36,187 nucleotides of DNA, taken from an uncultured Prevotellaceae bacterium. GTDB lineage: Bacteria > Bacteroidota > Bacteroidia > Bacteroidales > Bacteroidaceae. The notes beneath the pieces are model-generated. The model worked only from the letters and a program-made list of their open reading frames with translations. It was not told the DNA's origin and did no database searches. Positions 16,339 to 24,624 of the stretch are shown in pieces. The stretch is from assembly GCA_902800435.1 (NCBI GenBank), contig CADCEQ010000024.1, positions 1 to 36,187 of the forward strand. Reading direction: 5' to 3'. Numbering within the stretch: the first letter of the stretch is position 1; the number at the start of each line of letters is the position of its first letter. The translations under genes and the position numbers were made by a program.

Positions 16339-16713
16339 CTGCACTTCCTGCACTGACTATTGATAATGAGATAGTTAGGCACTGTTTTTCGCGAATTTTC
16401 CTGCACTGAGCCTATTCCTTTCCTGCACTGAGCCGGGAGTTTTCCTGAATAGAGCCGTTTAGGCAGGTAAACGTGGTGTAAATATCTTTCAAAAAGTCAG
16501 TCAGCATTTCTGACGAGGCGTGAAAATCCGGTTTTCCTGGCAGGAAAAACACTTTTTCGTGGCTTGAAAACCGTCATCAACCGCCACCATTCCATAGCCA
16601 AGTGCCGCCCTCGCAGCGGGGCAGTGCAGGTTAGATGCAAGTCTCAGTGCAGGATATTTACGAGTTTCGGCTTGTAACGCATTGATAGTCAGTGGTCAGT
16701 GCAGGTAGTGCAG
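16339..16713. repeat. 375-bp non-coding element with terminal inverted repeats
   Basis: The left end CTGCACTTCCTGCACTGAC (16339-16357) and the right end (16695-16713) are inverted repeats matching at 18 of 19 positions. Both ends continue with related sequence (TATTGATAATG; TATCAATG on the other strand after a short gap). CCTGCACT occurs in forward orientation at 16338, 16347, 16400 and 16422, and inverted at 16623, 16646 and 16698 plus a 7/8 copy at 16707. Near the centre lies the palindrome TTTTCCTG-g-CAGGAAAA (16532-16548). No convincing reading frame is inside. No clear target-site duplication is seen. It fills most of the gene-free stretch 16270-16787. Confidence 0.7.
16397..16462 (+). 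repeat. Three tandem 22-bp units within the 375-bp element
   Basis: Units beginning TTTCCTGCACTGAGCC start at 16397 and 16419, and a degenerate unit TTTCCTGAATAGAGCC at 16441; the period is exactly 22 bp (about two helical turns). Such spacing is compatible with an array of protein-binding sites, but no binder is known. Confidence 0.7.
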
Positions 16714-16787
16714 CTTTTTGTCTCCGTTTCCAAGCCCATCGTTACTTCAGTGTGTTCCATGAGCGCGAAAAAAAAGTGTCGTTTCCT

Positions 16788-16817
16788 TTTGCGTTTTACC
16801 TTTTTTTAGTAACTTTG
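16788..16817 (+). promoter_or_regulatory. Promoter of the GH3-GH3-ald operon
   Basis: TTTG (16788-16791), 18-bp spacer and TAACTTTG (16810-16817) lie 23 bp before ATG 16841 and 75 bp downstream of the inverted-repeat element. Confidence 0.72.
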
Positions 16818-16840
16818 CAACGAAATATGAAAAATGAACT

Positions 16841-18040
16841 ATGAAAGCAATGAAAACGATGAAACAGATTAAGCTTTGGATGATTAGCGTCATCCTGACG
16901 TCTGGATTTGGACTTGTGTCTTGTACGAATGATGACGACCCGGTAGCACCGACACCTGTTGACGAGGTGGAGGCTCAGCTCCAGAAGATGACCCTGCGCG
17001 AAAAGGTGGGGCAGATGTTCTATGTGCGCCCCGAGTGTCTCGATACCACCATCCACTTCAACTTGCCCAGTGGTATCGACGAAAGTGCTGACGACATCAG
17101 GGAAATCAAGCTGCAGGCCGTGAACGCCACGATGAAGGGCGTGAACGAGAAATACCCCGTGGGCGGCATCATCCTCTATGCCCACAACATCAAGGACGAG
17201 GCCCAGCTGGCCCGTTTTATCCCGGAGATACGGGCCCTGAAAGGCTCGCCACTGCTCTGCATCGACGAGGAGGGCGGTCGCGTGGCACGTATTGCCAACA
17301 ACGACAATTTCAACGAGAAGAAGTATGAGTCGATGGGTGCCATCGGTGCTACGGGCGACCCGCAGAATGCATACGAGTGTGGCAATACCATCGGTACGTA
17401 TCTCCGCCGTTACGGCTTCGACATCGACTTTGCCCCTGTTGCCGACGTGAACACCAACCCGGAGAATATCGTCATTGGCCAGCGGGCCTTCTCGGACGAC
17501 CCTGCCGTGGCCGCCCCGATGGTGACTAACTATCTGCAGGGACTGAAGGATGCCGGCGTGACGGGATGCATCAAACACTTCCCCGGCCACGGCGACACCA
17601 AGTCAGACACGCACTATGGCTATGCCCAGAGCATGAAGACATGGGACGAGATGCTCGGCTGCGAGATGACCACCTTCAAGGCGGGCATCGCCTGGGGCTG
17701 CCAGCTGATAATGACCGCCCATATCGCTGCGCCCAATGTGACTGGGTCGGATGTGCCCTCAACGATGTCGCCTGTCATCTTGCAGGACAAGCTGCGCGGC
17801 GAGTTAGGCTATCAGAACATCATCATCACCGATGCCATGGAGATGGGAGCCATCACCCAACAGTACAACTGTGCCGAGGCCACCGTGGGCTGTATCAAGG
17901 CCGGGGTGGATATCGTGCTGGGGCCGCAGAACTTCGTTCAAGCCTTTGATGCCGTCATCGCTGCCGTCAAGGATGGCACCATCACCGAGGAGCGCATCAA
18001 CCAGAGTGTCCGCCGCATCCTGAAACTGAAGTCGAAGTAA
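16841..18040 (+). CDS. GH3 lipoprotein, beta-N-acetylhexosaminidase/NagZ-like
   Basis: A 399-aa lipoprotein (lipobox L-V-S-C28). A single GH3 barrel domain carries the features of the NagZ-type branch: 'LREKVGQMFY', 'LCIDEEGGRVARI', 'FDIDFAPVADVN', 'IGQRAFSDDP', and K245-H-F-P-G-H-G-D, whose His-containing loop supplies the acid/base in NagZ. The nucleophile is Asp331 in 'IITDAMEMGAI'. The second, alpha/beta-sandwich domain of beta-glucosidases is absent. It probably releases N-acetylglucosamine-type residues from muropeptides or glycans in the periplasm or at the outer membrane. It is first in an operon with a larger GH3 enzyme 29 bp downstream. Confidence 0.88.
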   Translation: MKAMKTMKQIKLWMISVILTSGFGLVSCTNDDDPVAPTPVDEVEAQLQKMTLREKVGQMFYVRPECLDTTIHFNLPSGIDESADDIREIKLQAVNATMKGVNEKYPVGGIILYAHNIKDEAQLARFIPEIRALKGSPLLCIDEEGGRVARIANNDNFNEKKYESMGAIGATGDPQNAYECGNTIGTYLRRYGFDIDFAPVADVNTNPENIVIGQRAFSDDPAVAAPMVTNYLQGLKDAGVTGCIKHFPGHGDTKSDTHYGYAQSMKTWDEMLGCEMTTFKAGIAWGCQLIMTAHIAAPNVTGSDVPSTMSPVILQDKLRGELGYQNIIITDAMEMGAITQQYNCAEATVGCIKAGVDIVLGPQNFVQAFDAVIAAVKDGTITEERINQSVRRILKLKSK

Positions 18041-18069
18041 GAAGAGTCACCAATCCAACACAATGAGTT

Positions 18070-20385
18070 ATGAACAAGAAAAAGATTTTAACGGCCTGTG
18101 CCATTCTCTTAGGGAGTGTGGGCACGATGACGGCACAAGTGAAGTTGCAGAGCAACAATGTTGACGAAGTCCTCAAAGCCATGACGCTCGAGGAGAAAGC
18201 CATGCTCGTGGTTGGCGGCAACCGCCAGATTGCATCGGCCGACAACAATGGCATGATTGGCGGACATGCCCAGGGCGTGCCCGGTGCTGCCGGTGCCACT
18301 CAGGCCATTCCCCGGCTCGGCATCCCCTCGACGGTGCTGACCGACGGTCCTGCCGGCGTGAGAATCAGTCCGCGCCGCAACAACGACGAGAATACCTACT
18401 TCTGCACGGGCTTCCCCGTGGGCACAGCCCTTGCCTGCACCTGGAACACACAACTCGTTGAGGAGGTGGGATGCTGCATCGGCAACGAGGTGCTAGAGTA
18501 CGGCTGCGACGTGCTGCTCGCCCCAGGCATGAACATCCACCGCTCGCCGCTCTGCGGGCGTAACTTCGAATACTATTCCGAAGACCCGATAGTGACGGGC
18601 AAGATTGCCGCCGCCTACGTGCGAGGCATTCAGAGTCAGGGGGTGGGTACCTCCGTCAAGCACTTCGCCGGCAACTCGCAGGAGACCAACCGCATGGGTG
18701 TCGACGAGGTGATGTCGCAGCGTGCCCTCCGCGAAATCTACCTGAAAGGATTCGAGATTGCCGTGCGCGAGGCTGCTCCCTGGACGGTGATGTCGTCGTA
18801 TAACCGCCTGAACGGTCCCTTTACTCAGGAGAACGGCGAACTGCTGACCACCATCCTGCGCGACGAGTGGGGCTTCGACGGCATCGTGATGACCGACTGG
18901 ACAGGCCTGCGCAATACGGCAGCACAGATTCAGGCCGGCAACGACCTGATGGAGCCGGGCAACGAATCGCAGATAAAGGATATTATAGATAAGGTGAAGA
19001 GCGGCGCGTTGAAAGAGGCCGACCTCGACGTCTGCGTGAAGCGCATCCTGCAGTATCTCACGAAGACGCCTGCCTTCCGCAACTACAAGTACTCGAACAA
19101 GCCCGACCTGAAAGCCCATGCCGCCGTTACGCGCCGCAGCGCTACCGAGGGTATGGTACTGCTGAAGAATGAGGGACAGACGCTGCCGATGAGTGGCACA
19201 AAGACCATCTCCGTCTTCGGCGTCACTTCCTACGACTTCATTGCCGGCGGCACAGGTTCAGGCGACGTAAACAAAGCCTATACCATCGACATGATGCAGG
19301 GCCTCACCGAGGCTGGGCTGAAGGTGAACACCAAGCTCGCCGATGTGTACAAGAGCTATCAGACCTATCAGCAGAGCCTCACTGCTGCGGCTTCGGCACG
19401 TGGTGGCTGGTTCTGGGGCAAGCCGCTTCTGCCCGAGATGGCCGTCAGCCGTCCTGTCATCAATGTTCAGGCCCAAGAGTCTGACCTCGCCATCATCACC
19501 ATAGGACGCCAGGCCGGCGAAGGTTCCGACCGTCAGGAGGAGGGCGACTTCACGCTCAAGGACGTTGAACGGCAGCTCATCACCGATGTCTGCGGCGCCT
19601 TCCATTTGGCTGGCAAGCCCGTGGTCGTGGTGCTCAACATGGGCAATGTCATTGAGACCGCCTCGTGGAAGGCGATGCCCGATGCCATTCTCCTTGCCTG
19701 GCAGCCAGGTCAGGAGGGCGGCTATTCCGTGGCCGATGTGCTGACGGGCAAGGCCTATCCCTCGGGCAAGCTCACGATGACGTGGCCTAACAACCTCATC
19801 GACTTGCCCTCGAGTGCCAGTTTCCCCAACGTCCGGCCGGCAGCTGGTGGTCGCCGACGTGGCAACGACAAGGTGGAGTTCCAGGATTACACCAAGCACA
19901 CGGAGGACATCAACGTGGGCTATCGCTACTTCACTACGACCGGCAAATCGGTGTCTTATCCCTTCGGCTATGGACTGAGCTACACGACCTTCGCGTATAG
20001 CAAGCCCGTTGTGAAAGCCACCAGCGATGGACTCACGGCCTCTATCACCGTTACTAACACGGGCCAGCGGGTCGGCAAGGAGGTGGTCGAGCTCTACGTC
20101 AGCGCTCCGGCTGGCGGTCTGGAAAAACCCGCCCGCGAACTCAAGGCCTTTGCCAAGACGCAGGAACTCCAGCCTGGAAAGAGTCAGACGCTCACGATGA
20201 AGCTCTCGCACTACGACTTAGCCTCCTATAACGAAGCCACCCAGGCCTGGGAGACTGCTCCCGGCAAATATACCATCGGCTTCGGAGCCAGCGTCGAGGA
20301 CATTCGTGCCACAGCATCTTATAGCCTCTCCAAGCAGAAGTCGGTGAAGTGTCACGACGTGATGAAGCCCAGCATGCAATTGTAA
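18070..20385 (+). CDS. GH3 beta-glucosidase-like enzyme, secreted
   Basis: A 771-aa protein with signal peptide ('ILTACAILLGSVGTMTAQ'). It has the three-domain architecture of BglX-type enzymes: an N-terminal barrel with 'LTDGPAGVRISP', 'GVGTSVKHFAGNSQETNR' and the nucleophile Asp276 in 'FDGIVMTDWTG'; an alpha/beta-sandwich domain from about residue 370 ('EGMVLLKNEGQTLPM', 'ITIGRQAGEGSDRQEEGDF'); and a C-terminal fibronectin-III-like domain ('ASITVTNTGQRVGKEVVELYV'). It would cleave terminal beta-linked glucose or related sugars from oligosaccharides; exact linkage cannot be read. It is 29 bp downstream of the NagZ-like gene and 30 bp upstream of ald. Confidence 0.9.
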   Translation: MNKKKILTACAILLGSVGTMTAQVKLQSNNVDEVLKAMTLEEKAMLVVGGNRQIASADNNGMIGGHAQGVPGAAGATQAIPRLGIPSTVLTDGPAGVRISPRRNNDENTYFCTGFPVGTALACTWNTQLVEEVGCCIGNEVLEYGCDVLLAPGMNIHRSPLCGRNFEYYSEDPIVTGKIAAAYVRGIQSQGVGTSVKHFAGNSQETNRMGVDEVMSQRALREIYLKGFEIAVREAAPWTVMSSYNRLNGPFTQENGELLTTILRDEWGFDGIVMTDWTGLRNTAAQIQAGNDLMEPGNESQIKDIIDKVKSGALKEADLDVCVKRILQYLTKTPAFRNYKYSNKPDLKAHAAVTRRSATEGMVLLKNEGQTLPMSGTKTISVFGVTSYDFIAGGTGSGDVNKAYTIDMMQGLTEAGLKVNTKLADVYKSYQTYQQSLTAAASARGGWFWGKPLLPEMAVSRPVINVQAQESDLAIITIGRQAGEGSDRQEEGDFTLKDVERQLITDVCGAFHLAGKPVVVVLNMGNVIETASWKAMPDAILLAWQPGQEGGYSVADVLTGKAYPSGKLTMTWPNNLIDLPSSASFPNVRPAAGGRRRGNDKVEFQDYTKHTEDINVGYRYFTTTGKSVSYPFGYGLSYTTFAYSKPVVKATSDGLTASITVTNTGQRVGKEVVELYVSAPAGGLEKPARELKAFAKTQELQPGKSQTLTMKLSHYDLASYNEATQAWETAPGKYTIGFGASVEDIRATASYSLSKQKSVKCHDVMKPSMQL

Positions 20386-20415
20386 AACAATAACCCAACA
20401 AATAACTAAAAGCAT

Positions 20416-21516
20416 ATGAAAGTCGGAATTCCAAAGGAGATTAAGAACAATGAGAACCGCGTGGGCATGACCCCGGCGGGAGTAGCAGAAATGATAAGGC
20501 ACGGCCACGAGGTGGTGGTGCAGCATACGGCAGGCGAGGGTAGTGGCTTCGCCGACTCGGAGTATGTGGCCGTCGGCGCACAGATACTGCCGACCATCGA
20601 AGACGTCTATCGCGAGGCCGATATGATTGTGAAGGTGAAGGAGCCCATCGAGCCGGAGTATAAACTGATCAGGAAAGGCCAGTTGCTGTTCACCTATTTC
20701 CATTTTGCCAGTGAGCGCGAGCTGACCGACGCCATGCTGAAGAGCGGAGCCGTCTGTCTGGCCTATGAGACGGTGCAGCTGCCGAACGGCTCGCTGCCCC
20801 TGCTGCAGCCCATGAGCGAGGTGGCTGGGCGCATGGCCGTACTCAACGGTGCCTATTACCTGCAGAAGACGCAGGGTGGCAAGGGCAAGCTCATCAATGG
20901 CGTGCCCGGCGTGCCTCCTGCCAAAGTGCTGGTGCTCGGCGGCGGTATCGTAGGCGAGGCCGCAGCAATGATGGCTGCCGGACTGGGCGCCGACGTGACC
21001 ATCACCGACATCTCGCTGCCCCGTCTGCGCCAGCTCGATATCGAGACGCCGGCCAACGTACACACCCTGTACAGCTCGGAGCACAACATCGTCAGACAAC
21101 TGAAGGACGTCGACATCGTCATTGGTTCGGTGCTCGTGCCGGGCGACAAGACGCCCCACCTCATCACCAAGGAGATGCTGGCGCTGATGGAGCCGGGAAC
21201 GGTGCTCGTCGACGTGGCCATCGACCAGGGCGGATGCTTCGAGACCTCGCGGCCTACCACCCACAGCGACCCCGTCTACGTTGAGGACGGCATCATCCAT
21301 TACTGTGTGGCCAACATCCCCGGAGCGGTGTCCCACACCTCGACGCTGGCCCTCACTAACGCCACCCTTCGCTATGCCCTCGCCCTGGCCGACAAAGGCT
21401 GGCAGCAGGCCTGCAAGGACGACTCGGCCCTGGCCAAGGGCCTGAACATCGTTGAGGGTAAGGTGGTATTCAAGGCCGTTGCCGATGTCTTCGGTCTGCC
21501 GTATGAACCAATTTGA
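20416..21516 (+). CDS. ald: Alanine dehydrogenase
   Basis: A 366-aa cytoplasmic enzyme that interconverts L-alanine and pyruvate plus ammonia with NAD. The catalytic and binding residues known from the Mycobacterium enzyme fall at the same numbers here: Arg15 ('NNENRVGMTP'), Lys75 ('VKVKEP'), His96 ('FTYFHFA') and Asp270 ('VDVAIDQGG'). The Rossmann motif is 'VLVLGGGIVGEAAA' (171-184). It is the last gene of the GH3 operon, followed directly by a strong terminator. The metabolic link to glycan hydrolysis is unclear; amino-sugar or peptidoglycan breakdown that liberates alanine is one possibility (inference). Confidence 0.95.
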   Translation: MKVGIPKEIKNNENRVGMTPAGVAEMIRHGHEVVVQHTAGEGSGFADSEYVAVGAQILPTIEDVYREADMIVKVKEPIEPEYKLIRKGQLLFTYFHFASERELTDAMLKSGAVCLAYETVQLPNGSLPLLQPMSEVAGRMAVLNGAYYLQKTQGGKGKLINGVPGVPPAKVLVLGGGIVGEAAAMMAAGLGADVTITDISLPRLRQLDIETPANVHTLYSSEHNIVRQLKDVDIVIGSVLVPGDKTPHLITKEMLALMEPGTVLVDVAIDQGGCFETSRPTTHSDPVYVEDGIIHYCVANIPGAVSHTSTLALTNATLRYALALADKGWQQACKDDSALAKGLNIVEGKVVFKAVADVFGLPYEPI

Positions 21517-21533
21517 GTAAAATATACATTTCG

Positions 21534-21577
21534 GTAACTCTACTCAGTCCTTATGGGGTTGAGTAGAGTTACTTTTC
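21534..21577 (+). terminator. Rho-independent terminator after ald
   Basis: A perfect 13-bp stem (GTAACTCTACTCA at 21534-21546 with its complement at 21560-21572), a 13-nt loop and a short T tract (CTTTTCT). It separates the GH3-ald operon from the HEMxH gene pair. Confidence 0.85.
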
Positions 21578-21649
21578 TCAGAATATGAAGGTCATTGCAT
21601 TCTTCCATATTTTTTCTGCGTTTGTGGGTGGAATCTCATTTTTTTTCCG

Positions 21650-21657
21650 TAACTTTG
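21650..21657 (+). promoter_or_regulatory. -7 box for the tandem HEMxH genes
   Basis: TAACTTTG lies 35 bp before ATG 21693. The nearest TTTG upstream is 25 bp away (21621-21624), longer than usual, so the -33 contact is uncertain. The rest of the 176-bp gap holds the ald terminator. Confidence 0.6.
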
Positions 21658-21692
21658 CACCCCAAGAACCACCTACTTATTAGTTTTACGCA

Positions 21693-24608
21693 ATGACAAC
21701 AAAAAGACTACTAACGCTTTGCATCCTTGCCATAGTCGCTATGACCGCTGCGGGGCAGGAATACTATGATCTGACAGAGCACTACCTGACGAACAGCCTG
21801 TTCGACGGTGAATATGATTATGACCAGACACGCACGGGTAATGTAGCTCAGGAGATGCAACCAGTCAATGGCTGGACGAACGACTACACGATGAATTATA
21901 CCGTTGTGGGCATTTACCAGGTGGGTTCCCCTATCACTTACAATGGTGCTTCGATACCTGCCTCCAATGCCGACGGAGAAAAATCGGGTGGCGTGTTGGC
22001 CCTGAGCACGGGCTGGGAACAAGACTTAAAACTCTACCAAACAGTGACGCTCCCAGCAGGCGAATACAAACTTGTGGCAGCTTACTACAATGGTGACTCA
22101 CAAATGACTGCAGGCTCGAGTCTGCTGGCTTGGATACCATCCAGTGGGACAAAAGTAGCGTCGAATGTTACTTCGTTTGCCGTGGGGCAGTGGACGATTG
22201 ATGAGTTCTCTTTTTCGTTGAAAAGCAAGCGTACGGGCAAGATACAAATAGGCTTTAAGGGCGCTTCTGGTGGTTCGGGAAATTCAGCCAAAATAGCTGT
22301 GGACTACGTAAAACTGCTGCGCCAGACACCTTACATTGATGGCGAACAGAGTCCGACAGGAAATACACCTAAGGTTACAACCGACAGCCGCTTCGTTCGT
22401 GGTGCGACGTGGGCTTTTGGGCGTATGGCCGTCAATAACAATGGCACTACTATTCGTGAGCAAGGCTTTTGCTACAGCAGCCAAACAACAGAACCGACTA
22501 TCAGCGATGGTCGCAGTACGAGGGTGCTTTCGAATGGCGTCTACTGGCTGAAGGGGCTTCAGCCCGCTACAAAGTATTATATGCGAGCCTATGCCATTAC
22601 CACAAACGGACAGGTGGGCTATGGCGAGGCTGTTAAGTTCTACACCGTGCCGAAGGGCAATGTTAGTTATTCTTATAACAATGGCGGCGATGCAGCAGCA
22701 AATGCCCGTATTACCAACGCGCTGAACAGTGCGTGCCACTACTTCAACAACATGTGCTACACTACGCGCCACTTCAATGTAGGCTATAGTGCAGGGACAC
22801 CGACCGCCGACTGTAACTACCAGGCTCAGCCGTGGATTAACATCGGCGCACAGGAGAGCTACCAGCGAACCGGCACCTTTATGCATGAGATGCAGCACGG
22901 TATGGGCCTGCAGAACTATTCGACGCAGTGGAATAAGAATAATTTGCGTTCGGGTAACGGCACAGGGCAGTGGACAGGAGATCGCGTGACTGAGGCCCTG
23001 CATTTTTGGGACAATATTACGACTACTGTACTCAAGGGCGATGCCATCCACATGTGGCCATACGGCATCAATGGTGCCAGCGAGGACAACCTTAGTGTAG
23101 AGCTTTATTTGGCTAATGCTATGCTTTGCCAAGCCCTTGGCGAAGACGGGTTGGAACACAACGAAACCCGCCATGCTGACCCATATTACTCCTTCGATCA
23201 GGAAGACGATGTGAAGTACTACATCAAGAACGAGGCAGAGAGCCGTGGACGATATACCAGCTACCTTGTGGCCGACGGCTCGACCCTGCGCTGGGCGGAG
23301 ATGACAGCCGGCGAGGCTGCTGCTGATGACCGAGCGGCGTGGTACATCACGTTTACGCCCGAGAACCAGTACTACCAGCTGCGCAACGCCGCCACTGGCG
23401 AATACCTTACTTATAATAGTGGTATCAAGACGGCCACGAAGTCGTCGCTGTCTGCGAACGAGAACTGGCACCTGATGCGCGGTCGAGTCGACGTTGAGGG
23501 AATGCGTGGCTACTGGATAATCCATCCCACTAACAATTGGACGCCGCCCTGTCTGCAGGCAAACTCCAGCGGTACTACGACGGCTGCTACGTTTAATATC
23601 GCCAATTCTGCTGAGACGCAGCGCTGGCTCATCCTGACTGCCGACGAGCTGACTGCCATCGAGAACAAGGCTATGGAGCATTGGAAGAAGGAAACTGAGA
23701 ACATACTGAAGCACGTGAAGACTCTGCCCTCTGTCGCCCACTTGGAGGACGTAAAGGGTGCCGACGAGACGCTGCAGACGGCCATCACTGACATTGAGAG
23801 CCGTATGGCCGAAGCTACGACGGTCGATGAGCTGAAAGTGCTGCCTGGTGAGGCCAAGGCTGCTGCGATGACGTTCCTGCGGAGTGTCACGCCAACGACT
23901 GGTGATAATCCTTTCGACCTGACGTGGCTGATGGTAAATCCCACAGTGGACGAAAGCATTGACGGATGGACGACGTCGGTTGACATTACCGACCTGAAGT
24001 ACGGCTGTGTGGAGTACTACCAGAAAACGTTCGACTTCTCGCAGACCATCACAGGGCTGCCTGCAGGCTTCTACGATTTTCGTACACAGGCGTTCCAGCG
24101 TCCGGGCTGGCCTGATGCTTGCAGTGGAACGGCCGTGACGACTTCCGTCTATGCCGGCAGTGCTTCGAAGCCAGTGTCTCACGCCGTGAACAGAAATCAG
24201 GCTTCGTCGTTGGGTGGCAGTGAGTCGCAAGTCGACGGCTATTACATCCCCAACGACATGGAGGCAGCCAGCATCTACTTCAACAAAGGCCACTATAAAG
24301 AACATGTGGAAAGCAGGGTGGAGTCTGACGGTGGTTCGCTGAAGGTCGGCCTGCGTTGTACGGCGGCGGAAAGTGGCTACTGGACCATCTTCACAGGCTT
24401 CAATCTCTATTATTATGGCAACATCGTCACGGGCGATGTCAACCGCGACGGTGAGGTTGGCGGTGCTGACGTCAGCTGCATTGTGAACTACCTGTTGGGC
24501 CTCACGCCTGATGTGTTCTCACAGCGGGCTGCCGACGTGAACGGCGACGGCTTTGTGACGCTCCTCGACGTGACCGCCCTTATTGAAAAGATACGAACAA
24601 AGCAATAA
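21693..24608 (+). CDS. Large secreted HEMQH putative metalloprotease with lectin-like modules and dockerin-like tail
   Basis: A 971-aa modular exported protein. Order: signal peptide (1-22); beta-sandwich module (~23-210) containing 'QTVTLPAGEYKLVAAYY' and 'IAVDYVKLLRQ'; Fn3-like module (~225-320) with the Bacteroidetes pattern 'LQPATKYYMRAYAITTNGQ'; a putative metalloprotease domain with H398-E-M-Q-H402-G-M-G; a ricin-like beta-trefoil region from ~509 ('QYYQLRNAATGEYLTYNSG'); a helical spacer (~655-735); a second beta-sandwich (~740-908); and a dockerin-like tail (915-971) with loops 'GDVNRDGEVGGADV' and 'DVNGDGFVTLLDV', both close to the calcium-binding consensus. The His expected as third metzincin ligand three residues after HExxHxxG is Asn here, so the metal site is atypical. 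The 5' third appears more AT-rich than neighbouring genes. A paralogue follows after 16 bp. Confidence 0.8.
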   Translation: MTTKRLLTLCILAIVAMTAAGQEYYDLTEHYLTNSLFDGEYDYDQTRTGNVAQEMQPVNGWTNDYTMNYTVVGIYQVGSPITYNGASIPASNADGEKSGGVLALSTGWEQDLKLYQTVTLPAGEYKLVAAYYNGDSQMTAGSSLLAWIPSSGTKVASNVTSFAVGQWTIDEFSFSLKSKRTGKIQIGFKGASGGSGNSAKIAVDYVKLLRQTPYIDGEQSPTGNTPKVTTDSRFVRGATWAFGRMAVNNNGTTIREQGFCYSSQTTEPTISDGRSTRVLSNGVYWLKGLQPATKYYMRAYAITTNGQVGYGEAVKFYTVPKGNVSYSYNNGGDAAANARITNALNSACHYFNNMCYTTRHFNVGYSAGTPTADCNYQAQPWINIGAQESYQRTGTFMHEMQHGMGLQNYSTQWNKNNLRSGNGTGQWTGDRVTEALHFWDNITTTVLKGDAIHMWPYGINGASEDNLSVELYLANAMLCQALGEDGLEHNETRHADPYYSFDQEDDVKYYIKNEAESRGRYTSYLVADGSTLRWAEMTAGEAAADDRAAWYITFTPENQYYQLRNAATGEYLTYNSGIKTATKSSLSANENWHLMRGRVDVEGMRGYWIIHPTNNWTPPCLQANSSGTTTAATFNIANSAETQRWLILTADELTAIENKAMEHWKKETENILKHVKTLPSVAHLEDVKGADETLQTAITDIESRMAEATTVDELKVLPGEAKAAAMTFLRSVTPTTGDNPFDLTWLMVNPTVDESIDGWTTSVDITDLKYGCVEYYQKTFDFSQTITGLPAGFYDFRTQAFQRPGWPDACSGTAVTTSVYAGSASKPVSHAVNRNQASSLGGSESQVDGYYIPNDMEAASIYFNKGHYKEHVESRVESDGGSLKVGLRCTAAESGYWTIFTGFNLYYYGNIVTGDVNRDGEVGGADVSCIVNYLLGLTPDVFSQRAADVNGDGFVTLLDVTALIEKIRTKQ

Positions 24609-24624
24609 ATAAACCACTACGACT

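Noticed and set aside
16339..16713. Possible CRISPR array because of repeated ~8-16-bp motifs
   Set aside because: Units are too short, occur in both orientations and lack uniform repeat-spacer structure; no cas genes nearby.
20218..21336. Antisense frame of 372 codons across ald
   Set aside because: ald has all catalytic residues; the antisense frame is a shadow with His/Val-rich composition.
22284..24305. A 673-codon antisense frame across the HEMQH gene
   Set aside because: The sense frame has signal peptide, modules and a paralogue; the antisense product is low-information, with no domain and no promoter box.
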